Below are positions 15,469-24,400 of a stretch of DNA of 30,901 nucleotides, one piece after another. The stretch spans positions 1-30,901 of the forward strand of contig CAYJFM010000025.1 of the NCBI GenBank assembly GCA_964369805.1, in the 5' to 3' direction. Below the pieces are notes generated by a model. It was not told where the DNA came from. It saw nothing but the letters and a program-made list of their open reading frames with translations, and did not search any database. The stretch comes from CAYJHC01 sp964369805 (GTDB lineage Bacteria; Bacillota; Clostridia; Peptostreptococcales; Anaerovoracaceae). Made by a program: the position numbers and the translations under genes. Every line of letters starts with the position of its first letter. Position 1 is the stretch's first letter.

Positions 15469-17097
15469 ATGAATAAGATATATGTTAACGGAAAAATATA
15501 TTTGGGAAAAAAAGATTCATGGGTAGAAGCCGTGGTTACAGAGGGCGATAAAATTATTTTTGTTGGAACTTTATGTGAAGGGAAAACAAGATATCCAGAA
15601 GCCTTGGTAGAGGACATAAAAGGTGGTTTTGTATTTCCAGGATTTATAGATGCACACGCCCACCCAATACTCGCAGCTTATTTCAGATCAGGTATACAAC
15701 TCAATGTAGAAATGGACAAAAAACAAATACTAGCAGCAATAAGCGACTATGTAGATAAGAACAAAGATAAAAGAAACTATTTTGGACAGGGCTATGCAGA
15801 GTGGTTATTTTCTGAAGGCCCCACTAAAGAAGAACTTGATGAAATCTGTATGGAGAAGCCGATACTGATACTTGGAAGTAGTGGACATGAGGGGTGGTGT
15901 AATTCTAAGGCCTTAGAGGAGGCAAAAGTGGATAAATACACAAAGGATCCAATCCCTGGTTTCCAATTCTTTTCTAGAAAATCAGATGGAGAACCAACAG
16001 GTCACTTTACAGAATCAGAATGCCTATTAAAGATAACAGATGCAATAGAATTCTTTAATGAAAAAGATGTAGAAGGATGGATAGAAGAAATCTTTGAATA
16101 TTTAAGTTCTCTTGGGATTACATCCTTGGCAGAATGTGGAGTAATGCCCTTTATGGCAAAATCAGGATTTTCAGTTATGGAAAAGTTGGCGATAGAGGGA
16201 AGGCTTCCCCAAAGAGTGTTTGGAAGCTACTTTTTACTGATGGAGGAAGATGTTCCGGTTGCAGTAGAACGTCTCAAAGAGCTCAGAAGAAAGTATTATG
16301 TAGAAGATAATTATGAATTCAATACTTTAAAAATAATCAATGATGGAACATTTGAATCTGTAAATGCGAGCATGTTAGAGCCATACGACCATGATGGGTC
16401 TACTGTAAAGCCAATGCTAGAAGGAAAAATTTTAGAAAAGTTGTGCATAGAAGCGGCTAAAGAAGGATTTGATATATATATACATGGAATCGGGGATAGA
16501 GCTGTAAGGGCTACCTTAGAAGCTGGTAAAGCTGTGAGGGAAGCAGGTTATATTGACACTAGAATTACTAATGCACACACATCCCTAGTACATGACAATG
16601 ATGTATGTAAATTTAAGAAATACAATGTTATTGCAAATACTACAGGCTGTTGGCATTATGGAACGGTTGAGGGTAGAGACATTTTAGGTGATAGAATGGA
16701 TAAAAGTTATAATATGAGGAGCCTGATAGACAGTGGCGCCATAATTAGCTTGGGTAGTGATTTCCCAGTGGATGAATTAGGAGCACATCCTATGATTTCT
16801 ATGGAGGTTGCACATACTAGACAGTACCCAGGTTGTCCGGAGTCCCTTGTACTAGAGCCTACAGGTAGTACTTTGAGCATCGAAGAGATAATTAATGGAT
16901 ATACAAAAAACGCTGCTTATCAATTGAAGATGGAAGATAAAATAGGAACTATTGATGTGGGCAAGTATGCAGACTTTACCATATTAGAAGATAATCCTTT
17001 TGAGGTAGATAAATATGATATTCATAAGATAAAAGTGCTAATGACAGTAAAAGGTGGAAAGACTATATATAGAAATACAATTGCAAAGAGAGATTAA
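15469..17097 (+). CDS. amidohydrolase family protein (YtcJ-like, Amidohydro_3)
   Basis: A 542-residue metal-dependent hydrolase of the COG1574 group, which includes YtcJ and N-substituted formamide deformylase. The N-terminal beta-sandwich leads into GGFVFPGFIDAHAHPI, with metal ligands H63 and H65. Further ligands appear in order: YIHGIGDRAVR (His), TNAHTSLVHD (His) and SLGSDFPVDELGAHP (Asp). The C-terminal AAYQLKMEDKIGTIDVGKYADFTILEDNPF closes the sandwich. No signal peptide, so cytoplasmic. It is the first gene of a probable three-gene operon with a second amidohydrolase and an amino-acid permease, which suggests cleavage of an imported N-acylated, formylated or cyclic amide compound. The exact substrate cannot be named. 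Confidence 0.85.
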   Translation: MNKIYVNGKIYLGKKDSWVEAVVTEGDKIIFVGTLCEGKTRYPEALVEDIKGGFVFPGFIDAHAHPILAAYFRSGIQLNVEMDKKQILAAISDYVDKNKDKRNYFGQGYAEWLFSEGPTKEELDEICMEKPILILGSSGHEGWCNSKALEEAKVDKYTKDPIPGFQFFSRKSDGEPTGHFTESECLLKITDAIEFFNEKDVEGWIEEIFEYLSSLGITSLAECGVMPFMAKSGFSVMEKLAIEGRLPQRVFGSYFLLMEEDVPVAVERLKELRRKYYVEDNYEFNTLKIINDGTFESVNASMLEPYDHDGSTVKPMLEGKILEKLCIEAAKEGFDIYIHGIGDRAVRATLEAGKAVREAGYIDTRITNAHTSLVHDNDVCKFKKYNVIANTTGCWHYGTVEGRDILGDRMDKSYNMRSLIDSGAIISLGSDFPVDELGAHPMISMEVAHTRQYPGCPESLVLEPTGSTLSIEEIINGYTKNAAYQLKMEDKIGTIDVGKYADFTILEDNPFEVDKYDIHKIKVLMTVKGGKTIYRNTIAKRD

Positions 17098-17176
17098 TGA
17101 TTTTGTGCAAAATATGAGCTTGTATTATAAGTAAGAAAAAGCATTAAATTAGGAAATAAAAATTGAGGGGGCAAAG

Positions 17177-18787
17177 ATGAGTATTGTTTTAAAAAGTAAA
17201 AGTATATTTGATAGTGTCGGGGATTTGCCTTTTGAAGGATATGTGCTAATTGAAGGGGATAAAATAAAAAAAGTAGAGAAAGGAATCATTCCTAAAAAGA
17301 TTGCTTGCAATTCAAATTATAGAATAATTGATTGTGGAAAAAGGACAGTATTGCCAGGAATATGTGACCCTCATATCCACTTATATTTAGGTGCTATAAA
17401 TATGGCCACAGTAAACCTTTATGATTGTACTTCTGAAGAAGAGGCTGCAAAAAAAATCGCAGATTTTTACAAGGATAGGGACGATGAGTGGTGTCTAGCT
17501 TTTGGCTGGACACATTACAAGTGGGATGGTGAAAACCTTCCTTCGAAGGACAGTTTGGACAAGTATATAAATGATAGGCCAGTGCTAGCATTTAACGATG
17601 AAATTCACGGAGCCTGGGTAAATAGTAAGGCCCTAGAGATTTGTGGAATTAATAAAGAAACAGTAGATCCACTAAAAAATACAATTTTTAGAGATGAGGA
17701 TGGAACTCCAAATGGTTATTTGCTTGAGCAGCCAGCAATGAAACTAGTTGCAGATATTGCACTTGCTGATAATATTGAGTATGAAAAAAACTTGATTTCT
17801 CAATTTATTAAAGGGGCACACAAATGGGGAGTGACATCTGTAGCAGATGTTCATGTGTTGGATATAAATAAGTATGAAGCTTGTAGAGAATTAGAAAAAG
17901 AGGGAAATTTTAATCTGAGGGTTTTCTTTAGTCCACCTATTGAAACTTCTCTAGAAAAGGCAATTCATCTAAAAAAAGAGTATGATTCAAAGAGGCTGTC
18001 TTTTTTAGGACTAAAGGGCTTTGTTGATGGAGTTCCTCTAGGTCACACGGGCTACATGATAGATGAATATAGGGATATGCCAGGATATAGAGGGGAAGCT
18101 TATTTGGATTTAGATTGGTTAACAGAAAAAACTGTAGAACTATATAATAACGATATTCCAGTAAGGCTGCATGCCTGTGGTGATGGGGCTGTAAGAGCAT
18201 CACTTGATGTTATAGAAAATGCACAACACTTAAATGGATATAGGGATGTGAGAAATACTATAGAACATATAGAGTGTATAGATAAAGATGATGTAGGCAG
18301 ATTTGATGAATTAGATGTGATTGCTTCCATTCAGCCATCTCATCTTGTGATGGAGGATATGGAAAACCATCCTATATATTCAATATTAGGAAAAGATCGA
18401 GCTGAATATTCTTGGTTAGGAAAAACGCTGCTGAATAATGGTGCAAAAATGGCTTTTGGAACAGATTACCCTATTGTTGACCTTAATCCCATGGAGACGA
18501 TATATAGGGCAACCACTAGAACTATGGCAAATAATTTACCTAAGGAAGGTTTCAGTCCTAAGGAAAGATTTTCTCTTGTAGAGGCTTTGAAAGGAATTAC
18601 TTCTTGGGCTGCGTATTTAATGAAAGCAGATGATTTCATTGGAACTTTAGAGAGTGGGAAAATAGCGGACATTTGTGTTTTAGATAGGGATATATTCGAT
18701 ACAGATTTATTTGAAGTCATCAATATAAAATTTGACTTGACAGTATTTGAAGGGAAAGTTGTTCATAACAATATTATTCCTGAGTAA
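17177..18787 (+). CDS. second YtcJ-like amidohydrolase
   Basis: A 536-residue paralogue of the preceding enzyme with the same architecture: TVLPGICDPHIHLYLGA gives the first metal pair (H66 and H68), then PVRLHACGDGAVRASLD, NTIEHIECID and MAFGTDYPIVDLNPM give the other ligands, and SGKIADICVLDRDIF the closing segment. The two proteins are clearly related but well diverged, so this is an old duplication or two acquisitions and not a recent copy. The gene starts 79 bp after the first one behind a GAGGGGG site, with no terminator between. The pair may act on two related compounds or on successive steps of one pathway. Confidence 0.84.
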   Translation: MSIVLKSKSIFDSVGDLPFEGYVLIEGDKIKKVEKGIIPKKIACNSNYRIIDCGKRTVLPGICDPHIHLYLGAINMATVNLYDCTSEEEAAKKIADFYKDRDDEWCLAFGWTHYKWDGENLPSKDSLDKYINDRPVLAFNDEIHGAWVNSKALEICGINKETVDPLKNTIFRDEDGTPNGYLLEQPAMKLVADIALADNIEYEKNLISQFIKGAHKWGVTSVADVHVLDINKYEACRELEKEGNFNLRVFFSPPIETSLEKAIHLKKEYDSKRLSFLGLKGFVDGVPLGHTGYMIDEYRDMPGYRGEAYLDLDWLTEKTVELYNNDIPVRLHACGDGAVRASLDVIENAQHLNGYRDVRNTIEHIECIDKDDVGRFDELDVIASIQPSHLVMEDMENHPIYSILGKDRAEYSWLGKTLLNNGAKMAFGTDYPIVDLNPMETIYRATTRTMANNLPKEGFSPKERFSLVEALKGITSWAAYLMKADDFIGTLESGKIADICVLDRDIFDTDLFEVINIKFDLTVFEGKVVHNNIIPE

Positions 18788-18865
18788 CTATGGTCTATAC
18801 TTGCTAAAGTTTAGATATATGAAATCATTGCTTTATTAATATTTAAGAGAAAAGGGGGAGGTATT

Positions 18866-20502
18866 ATGGCTAATGAAAATGGAAATGGTGAAATAGTTCA
18901 TGGCGTTTCTGGATTGAATAAGAAAAAAATAAGCATTACGGGAGTTATTTTCATCATGTATTGTAGCGTTGCTGCAGGAGCTTTTGGAATAGAAGATATG
19001 GTTCCAATAAGTGGTCCCGGTATGACAATTATATTACTAATATTCTTTGCAATCTTTTGGGCATTGCCTATTTGCTTAGGAATAGCAGAGATGATGTCAG
19101 TGCTACCAGAGGAAGGAGGAACCTATGTTTGGACTAGAGAGACACTAGGTGAATTTTGGGGATTCCAAGCGTCATGGTGGGGAGCCTTATCTTACTATGT
19201 AGGATTAGCAGCATATGTGGCTTTGGCAGTGGGATATATTGAATTTGTATTTCCAATGGAAGACACTCAAGCATATTTTTTAAAAGTTGCCATTGTAGTA
19301 GTGTTTACAGTTATAAATTTAATAGGTATAAAAGAGGTTAGCTTCTTTAGTACATTATTTGCAATTTTAGTAATATTGGCATTTGCTACAGTTGCTGTAG
19401 TAGGATTTTTAAATTGGAATCAAAGCCCTATTGAACCAATTGTGGCGGAGGGAGTACCACTATCCTCTAGTATTGCTTCTGGTCTTGGCATCTGCGTTTG
19501 GATGTATTGCGGATTTGTTGCTGTTCCTACACTTGCAGGAGAGTTTGAAGACCCTGTAGTATTAAGAAAAGGATTCCTGTGGTGTGTACCAATAATTGCG
19601 TTGACATATTTACTTCCTATTACAGCAGGATTAGCATCTGTGGGTGAGTATGAGAATTGGTCAACAGAAGGAGATGTAGGCAGTGGAGTTGGCTATTCTT
19701 CAGTACTAACTGAATATGTGGGCCCTGCTGCAGGAGTTGCATTCTTGATTGTGGCCATTATTTCTGCCATTTCTATTTATAATGCTTCAGTTGCTGCTGG
19801 CTCTAGAATTTTCTTTGTGCTTTCAGATGATAATTTGTTCCCTAAGGTAATGAATAAATTAAGCAAGAGAAATGTTCCACATATTTCAATAATATCAATG
19901 GCTGTTGTGGCATTACTGTTTATACAGTTTGACTTTTCTACAATTATTTTGATTGAAGTAATCTTTGTATTAGCATGTTATATGCTACTTGCGATTGTAT
20001 TGTTTAAAATGCGTAAAGTTATTCCCCTTGAAAAGAGAAGAAAAGACGCATGGAAAATTCCAGGAGGACAGGTTGGTCTTTTATTCTGTATGCTATCTCC
20101 TGTAATAGTTGGTGGAGTAACTTTAATGCTTAATGGAACAGACTATTTTCTTATGGGTATTGTTGGATTGTGCTCGGGAGTAGTTGCCTATGTTATACTT
20201 AGAAGAATCTATGGTGGCCTTTCTAAGAAAGATCCGGTTGCTCATCCAATGAACCCAAAGACTAAGCTTGCTTTTGGTGATACAAAGATAATTGGTATAT
20301 TCTTAGTTATTGTTGGCTCTNNNNNNNNNNGTTATTCATATATGAAAGTTCATGGGCAGATGAATATTATCCATATATATATGATGGAGGTTTATTTGCA
20401 AACTTTAATCTTATGCTTGATTTACTAAGATATGTAGGAATCGGAATATTGTTAATAGGGGCAACTATGATAGCTATGTCTAAAAGAATTGAAATGAGAT
20501 AG
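18866..20502 (+). CDS. APC-family amino acid/amine permease (frame broken by gap)
   Basis: A twelve-helix permease of the APC superfamily. ISITGVIFIMYCSVAAGAFG and IEDMVPISGPG give the first helix with the unwound substrate-binding region; EMMSVLPEEGGTYVWTRETLG is the conserved loop after helix 2. Ten N at 20331-20340 shift the frame. Left of the gap the frame ends IIGIFLVIVGS. Right of it the true continuation is the frame reading LFIYESSWADEYYPYIYDGG, ending IAMSKRIEMR at the TAG 20500-20502, and not the frame that stops at 20428. GGGGGAGG precedes the ATG. It is the third gene of the amidohydrolase unit and probably imports their substrate. Confidence 0.82.
20331..20340. other. assembly gap of 10 N in the permease gene
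   Basis: The placeholder gap breaks the frame between the eleventh and last membrane helices of the permease; the reading frame resumes correctly if the missing length differs from ten. Confidence 0.88.
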
Positions 20503-20541
20503 TTCAATACATATGCAATAATTATAATATATATTTAAATG

Positions 20542-20576
20542 AATGGGTGCATATTTTTTAAGCACCCATTTTCTTA
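20542..20576 (+). terminator. terminator after the amidohydrolase-permease unit
   Basis: Perfect 9-bp stem AATGGGTGC (20542-20550) / GCACCCATT (20562-20570), loop ATATTTTTTAA, then TTTCTT. Confidence 0.82.
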
Positions 20577-20661
20577 GCTAAAAAAATGCATTACTTAACT
20601 CCTTAATATGAAAAGAATTCCGTTTACGCAATAATTTAATATTATGAAATCAGTTTAAATG

Positions 20662-20670
20662 TGGTATAAT
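20662..20670 (+). promoter_or_regulatory. extended -10 promoter before the metallophosphoesterase
   Basis: TGGTATAAT (20662-20670) is an extended -10 element about 90 bp before the gene. The -35 is weak. Confidence 0.5.
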
Positions 20671-20755
20671 ATCACTAAAATGGAAAATAATACATTTGTT
20701 AGTAAACGAAGCAAAGTTAGATATTTATGGTATGAAAGGTTGAGGTTAAAAGGGG

Positions 20756-21856
20756 ATGTTTTTTGAAATTCTTGTTTGGGTATGCATTGTGTTGGCAGCT
20801 ATTTATTTAAACTTCTTTTTTAAGAGGATGTTTGCTTTTTTTTCTAAAGAAAAGCCAAAAGTCTTCTACATTGTTTTTATTGCAATAATAATTAGTTTGA
20901 TAGTAACAGCATACTCTAACCCTCTAGGAACACAAACTGTTATCGCCGGATATTTTACTGCTATTTGTGGATTATTTGACATTGTTGGTGTTATATATAG
21001 AAAATGGTTTAAGGAAAATAAGATTGCAAAGTATATTTATTCTGGAGGTCTGCCAGCATTTCTTGTAACTACTATATTGATGACCTATGGGTTTTTAAAT
21101 GGGTTTAATGTAGTAATGACAGAATATGATATTAACATTGATAAGGAAATTAAAGGTGGGGATGTTAAAATTGTATATATAGCTGATATGCATATGGGTG
21201 TGTCTATTACAATGGATAACATAGAGGAGCGTTGTCAGGCTATAGAGGATTCAAACCCTGATATTGTTTTGCTAGGTGGTGATATTTTTGATGAAAGAAG
21301 TACTAAAGAAGAGATAGAAGAAGCCTGCAAATCTTTAGGGGAAATATCTTCTACATATGGAACATACTTTGTTTGGGGTAACCATGAAGGGGATGTGGAA
21401 GTTATTCATGGAAGCATGAAGCAAAATGTTGACTTTGTAGAAGATACAGTTGAAAAAAATGGTATGACGATAATAGAAGATGAGTCAGTTTTAATTGATG
21501 ACAGATTTTATGTTGTGGGTAGAATGGACTCAGATGTTGGTAGAAATCAAATAAGTGCTGAGGCCCTTATGGAAGGCCTAGATAAGAAAAAACCTATTAT
21601 AGTATTAGAGCATAAACCTATTGATGTTGATAAAATGTCTGAGCTTGGCGCAGATTTGTATCTTTGCGGGCATACTCATGGTGGGCAATTACCACCAATT
21701 GGCCTCGCTGAAGAGTTTATGTTTGACCATGTATATGGTTATGATAAAGTTGGAAATTGTAATATGATTGTTACATCAGGGCTAGGAACTTGGAATACAC
21801 CAATTAGAATAGGAAGTCCATCTGAGTTTGTAATGATTGAATTAGAAGGCAATTAA
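20756..21856 (+). CDS. membrane-anchored metallophosphoesterase (YkuE-like)
   Basis: A 366-residue protein with an N-terminal membrane part of about four helices (roughly 4-22, 35-53, 61-81 and 99-119) and a calcineurin-like phosphoesterase domain. The di-metal site is complete: YIADMHMG (D144, H146), LLGGDIFDE (D176), WGNHEG (N209, H210), LEHKPI and LCGHTHGGQ. Proteins of this type hydrolyse phosphomonoesters or phospholipid headgroup derivatives at the membrane; topology suggests the catalytic domain is outside. An AGGGG abuts the ATG, and the better-spaced ribosome site is TGAGG at 20741-20745. A single-gene unit. Confidence 0.85.
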   Translation: MFFEILVWVCIVLAAIYLNFFFKRMFAFFSKEKPKVFYIVFIAIIISLIVTAYSNPLGTQTVIAGYFTAICGLFDIVGVIYRKWFKENKIAKYIYSGGLPAFLVTTILMTYGFLNGFNVVMTEYDINIDKEIKGGDVKIVYIADMHMGVSITMDNIEERCQAIEDSNPDIVLLGGDIFDERSTKEEIEEACKSLGEISSTYGTYFVWGNHEGDVEVIHGSMKQNVDFVEDTVEKNGMTIIEDESVLIDDRFYVVGRMDSDVGRNQISAEALMEGLDKKKPIIVLEHKPIDVDKMSELGADLYLCGHTHGGQLPPIGLAEEFMFDHVYGYDKVGNCNMIVTSGLGTWNTPIRIGSPSEFVMIELEGN

Positions 21857-21962
21857 ATTTATTAGGGCAGAAGATAATATAATATTTATTTAGGATTTCT
21901 TTAAGATTCGGTAGACTCATATTTCTTCGTACTTCTTTTTTTTTGAAATTATGAAAAAAAGA

Positions 21963-22013
21963 TTGACAAAAGTTAAACAATGTAATAATATGTATTTGTG
22001 AAATGTTTAACAT
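21963..22013 (+). promoter_or_regulatory. TTGACA promoter with Rex-like operator before the alcohol dehydrogenase
   Basis: TTGACA (21963-21968), 17 bp, then TAATAT (21986-21991). Over the expected transcription start lies TTGTGAA-ATGT-TTAACAT (21996-22013), which differs in two positions from the Clostridia Rex operator consensus TTGTTAANNNNTTAACAA. Rex is an NADH-sensing repressor of fermentative dehydrogenases, so an alcohol dehydrogenase is an expected target. The rex gene is not in the window. Confidence 0.6.
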
Positions 22014-22037
22014 AACGTTTTGCAAATACATTACATT
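21979..22037 (+). repeat. long imperfect inverted repeat in the alcohol dehydrogenase leader
   Basis: AATGTAA (21979-21985) and TGTATTTG (21991-21998) pair with CAAATACA (22023-22030) and TTACATT (22031-22037), leaving a 5-base bulge on the left arm and the Rex-like site mostly in the loop. It could be a leader hairpin or an extended operator. Confidence 0.45.
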
Positions 22038-22082
22038 TAATTATAATAATAAAAAGATTGAAAAATCGAGAAAGGGAGAATA

Positions 22083-23258
22083 ATGGCAAGATTTACATTA
22101 CCAAGAGACGTATATTATGGAAATGGAACGTTAGAAGAACTAAAAAACCTTAAAGGAAAGAAAGCTATCATTGTAGTTGGTGGCGGTTCAATGAAGAGAT
22201 TTGGATTCTTGGATAGAGCAGTTGCTTACCTAAAAGAAGCAGGGATGGAAGTTGAATTATTTGAAAACGTAGAGCCAGATCCTTCAGTTGAAACAGTAAT
22301 GGCAGGGGCAGAAGCAATGAGAAACTTTAATCCAGACTGGATCGTTTCGATGGGTGGAGGTTCACCAATTGATGCTGCTAAAGCTATGTGGGCATTTTAT
22401 GAGTATCCAGACACAACTTTTGAAAGCCTATGTATACCATTTAATTTTCCAACACTTAGAACAAAGGCTCGCTTTGTAGCTATTCCTTCAACATCTGGAA
22501 CTGCAACAGAAGTAACAGCTTTTTCAGTTATTACAGATTATGCAAAAGGCGTTAAGTACCCATTAGCTGACTTTAACATTACACCAGATATCGCTATAGT
22601 GGATGCAGAAATCGCAGAAACAATGCCACCAACACTAGTTGCACATACAGGAATGGATGCTCTTACTCATGCTTTTGAGGCTTATGTATCAACATTAAAT
22701 TCAGACTTTACAGATCCATTAGCTCTTAAAGCAATTGAAATGGTATTTGAATATATTGAAGCTTCTTACAAAGGAGATAAACTTGCTAAGGAAAAAATGC
22801 ACTATGCACAGTGCTTAGCTGGAATGGCTTTCTCAAATGCTTTACTAGGAATAGTACACTCTATGGCACATAAAACAGGAGCAGTGTTCTCAACTGGACA
22901 TATCCCTCATGGTTGTGCAAATGCAATGTATCTACCATTTGTTATTCAATACAATAAGAAAAATGCACTAGAAAGATATGCACAAATTGCTAGACACCTA
23001 AGAATGGAAGGTAATTCAGATGAAGAATTAACTAATGCTCTTGTAGAAAGAATTAATAATCTTAATGTTAAATTAGAAATACCAAAAACAATGAAAGAGT
23101 TTGGCATTAATGAAGAAGAATTCTTAGAAAAACTATCTACATTCTCTGAGCTTGCAGTAGGAGATGCTTGTACAGGATCAAACCCTCGCCCAATTACACC
23201 AGCAGAAATGGAAGAACTATTCAAATGCTGCTATTATGGAACAGATGTTTCTTTCTAA
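22083..23258 (+). CDS. iron-containing alcohol dehydrogenase
   Basis: A 391-residue group III alcohol dehydrogenase that reduces aldehydes to alcohols with NAD(P)H in fermentation. The nucleotide site is GGGSPIDAAK (91-100), preceded by the IVVGGGSMKRFG strand-loop and followed by IPSTSGTATEVTAF (134-147). Metal ligands fit D192 and H196 (TGMDALTHAFEAY), H259 (GIVHSMAH) and H276 (HIPHGCAN). Length and order are standard for the butanol or 1,3-propanediol dehydrogenase family. AAAGGGAG precedes the ATG. The codon usage is more regular than in neighbouring regulators, suggesting high expression. It has its own promoter with a Rex-like operator and a strong terminator. Substrate preference is not decidable; acetaldehyde or butyraldehyde is plausible. 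Confidence 0.9.
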   Translation: MARFTLPRDVYYGNGTLEELKNLKGKKAIIVVGGGSMKRFGFLDRAVAYLKEAGMEVELFENVEPDPSVETVMAGAEAMRNFNPDWIVSMGGGSPIDAAKAMWAFYEYPDTTFESLCIPFNFPTLRTKARFVAIPSTSGTATEVTAFSVITDYAKGVKYPLADFNITPDIAIVDAEIAETMPPTLVAHTGMDALTHAFEAYVSTLNSDFTDPLALKAIEMVFEYIEASYKGDKLAKEKMHYAQCLAGMAFSNALLGIVHSMAHKTGAVFSTGHIPHGCANAMYLPFVIQYNKKNALERYAQIARHLRMEGNSDEELTNALVERINNLNVKLEIPKTMKEFGINEEEFLEKLSTFSELAVGDACTGSNPRPITPAEMEELFKCCYYGTDVSF

Positions 23259-23310
23259 TTGCAAAGTAAGTCAGTTTTAAATTCACCTTATTTCTAAAGA
23301 TAAACATAAA

Positions 23311-23344
23311 CAATAAAACCACATCTTAAGATGTGGTTTTATTG
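23311..23344. terminator. bidirectional terminator, perfect 34-bp palindrome
   Basis: CAATAAAACCACATCTT (23311-23327) is followed at once by its exact reverse complement (23328-23344). A-run and T-run on either side let it stop both the dehydrogenase transcript and the converging tetR transcript. Confidence 0.85.
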
Positions 23345-23407
23345 TTATAATATATTTTGATTTTTTCAATTGTTACTGCTTTTGGTCTGCAAAGACTCTA
23401 TAATTAC

Positions 23408-24076
23408 TTATTGCTCAGGTATACCCGTAAGATGGGAAAGGGCATACATAAAGTCTTTTAGCTCAACTTCAGTATCTACAGTTTCATCATGCAGTTTCAT
23501 TTCAAGTTTATATCTACAATAGCTTACCATAACTTCATTTAAAAGTTCTAGGTTTTCTGATGTAACTAAATTATCATTTTTATCAGCTAATGGAACTAAA
23601 AGAAAAGCACTTCGCACAGTTATATTTTCACCATAGTACATTGATTCAATAGTATAGTTAAAATGTCTACGCTCTTCAGGGAAGTACTCATAGTAGGTAT
23701 TCATAATTTCAGTTAAATCACTACTGTGTTTTCCGAAGAAAAAGTTATGAAAAATATGAGGATTGTTCATAATTGTTCTAAAATATATTCTCCATACAGC
23801 AAAAAAACTCTCTTCTGGTGTATTCGTTTCTTTACTAACTTTCTCTAGTTTATTACTATAGTCCTGAAAGTATTTTACTGAAGCAAGCATAATAAGTTGA
23901 TCTATATCACGGAAATATAGATAAATTGTTGAGTTATGAAAGCCTGACTCAGTAGCAATTTTTCTAATTGATATATTATTTACACCTTCAGAATTAATCA
24001 ATTTCTGTGTTGAATTAATAAAGTGAATGGTGTTTTCTTTTCGCTTTTGTTCGCTCTGGATAGTATTTTTTTTCAA
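23408..24076 (-). CDS. TetR/AcrR-family transcriptional regulator
   Basis: A 222-residue repressor. The N-terminal helix-turn-helix is clear: KLINSEGVNNISIRKIATES followed by GFHNSTIYLYFRDIDQLIML, about residues 26-66. The remaining 150 residues form an all-helical ligand-binding domain of a kind not tied to a known ligand. The start is a TTG at 24076, chosen because AAGGAG lies six bases upstream on the minus strand and no ATG is near. It is divergent from the grdI-grdH-BCCT genes, whose promoter carries two strong palindromes, so it most likely represses that operon and is released by betaine or a metabolite of it. Convergent with the dehydrogenase and separated from it by the palindromic terminator. 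Confidence 0.85.
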   Translation of the reverse strand: MKKNTIQSEQKRKENTIHFINSTQKLINSEGVNNISIRKIATESGFHNSTIYLYFRDIDQLIMLASVKYFQDYSNKLEKVSKETNTPEESFFAVWRIYFRTIMNNPHIFHNFFFGKHSSDLTEIMNTYYEYFPEERRHFNYTIESMYYGENITVRSAFLLVPLADKNDNLVTSENLELLNEVMVSYCRYKLEMKLHDETVDTEVELKDFMYALSHLTGIPEQ

Positions 24077-24278
24077 ATCAATCTCCTTTAGTGTGTAATA
24101 TTAATATTCTAACATAATTTAAAATAAATATCCATTTAAGTAATTTAGTTATACTACATAAACTAACATATTTGTTGTTATAAATCACTATTTTGGTTAA
24201 CAATTTTGCTCTGTAGATCGATTAGTTTGGTGTTATTTGAAAATGTTATAACATAAGTTAAAAAAATATCAATTTCTA

Positions 24279-24307
24279 TTGACAATAAGCGCGCTTATTG
24301 ATAAGCT
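24279..24307 (+). promoter_or_regulatory. promoter of the grdI-grdH operon
   Basis: TTGACA (24279-24284), 17 bp, then TAAGCT (24302-24307) preceded by TGA, an extended -10. The first TetR-type palindrome fills the spacer. The rest of 24077-24278 is AT-rich and carries the tetR ribosome site; I see no other gene or RNA in it. Confidence 0.6.
24283..24300. promoter_or_regulatory. TetR-type operator 1
   Basis: Perfect palindrome CAATAAGCGCGCTTATTG lying between the -35 and -10 elements. It shares its 16-bp core AATAAGCGCGCTTATT exactly with operator 2. The GC-rich centre stands out in AT-rich surroundings. Confidence 0.8.
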
Positions 24308-24320
24308 GACTGCAGAATAA

Positions 24321-24342
24321 GTAAATAAGCGCGCTTATTTAC
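24321..24342. promoter_or_regulatory. TetR-type operator 2
   Basis: Palindrome with the core AAATAAGCGCGCTTATTT (24323-24340), extending by GT/AC to 22 bp. Its centre is 40 bp from that of operator 1, close to four helical turns, so two repressor dimers would sit on the same face of the DNA, one on the promoter and one just past the start. Confidence 0.8.
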
Positions 24343-24400
24343 ACCGTGAAGTTTTTATAATTCACATGTATAACTTTTTAAGTAAAGGAGAGGAAAAATC

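Noticed and set aside
17098..17176. Riboswitch or attenuator between the two amidohydrolases
   Set aside because: Too short and without any stable stem.
20341..20428. Permease C-terminus in the frame ending at 20428
   Set aside because: That frame gives a non-membrane, unlike-family tail; the other frame gives a proper last helix ending at 20502, so the gap length is wrong.
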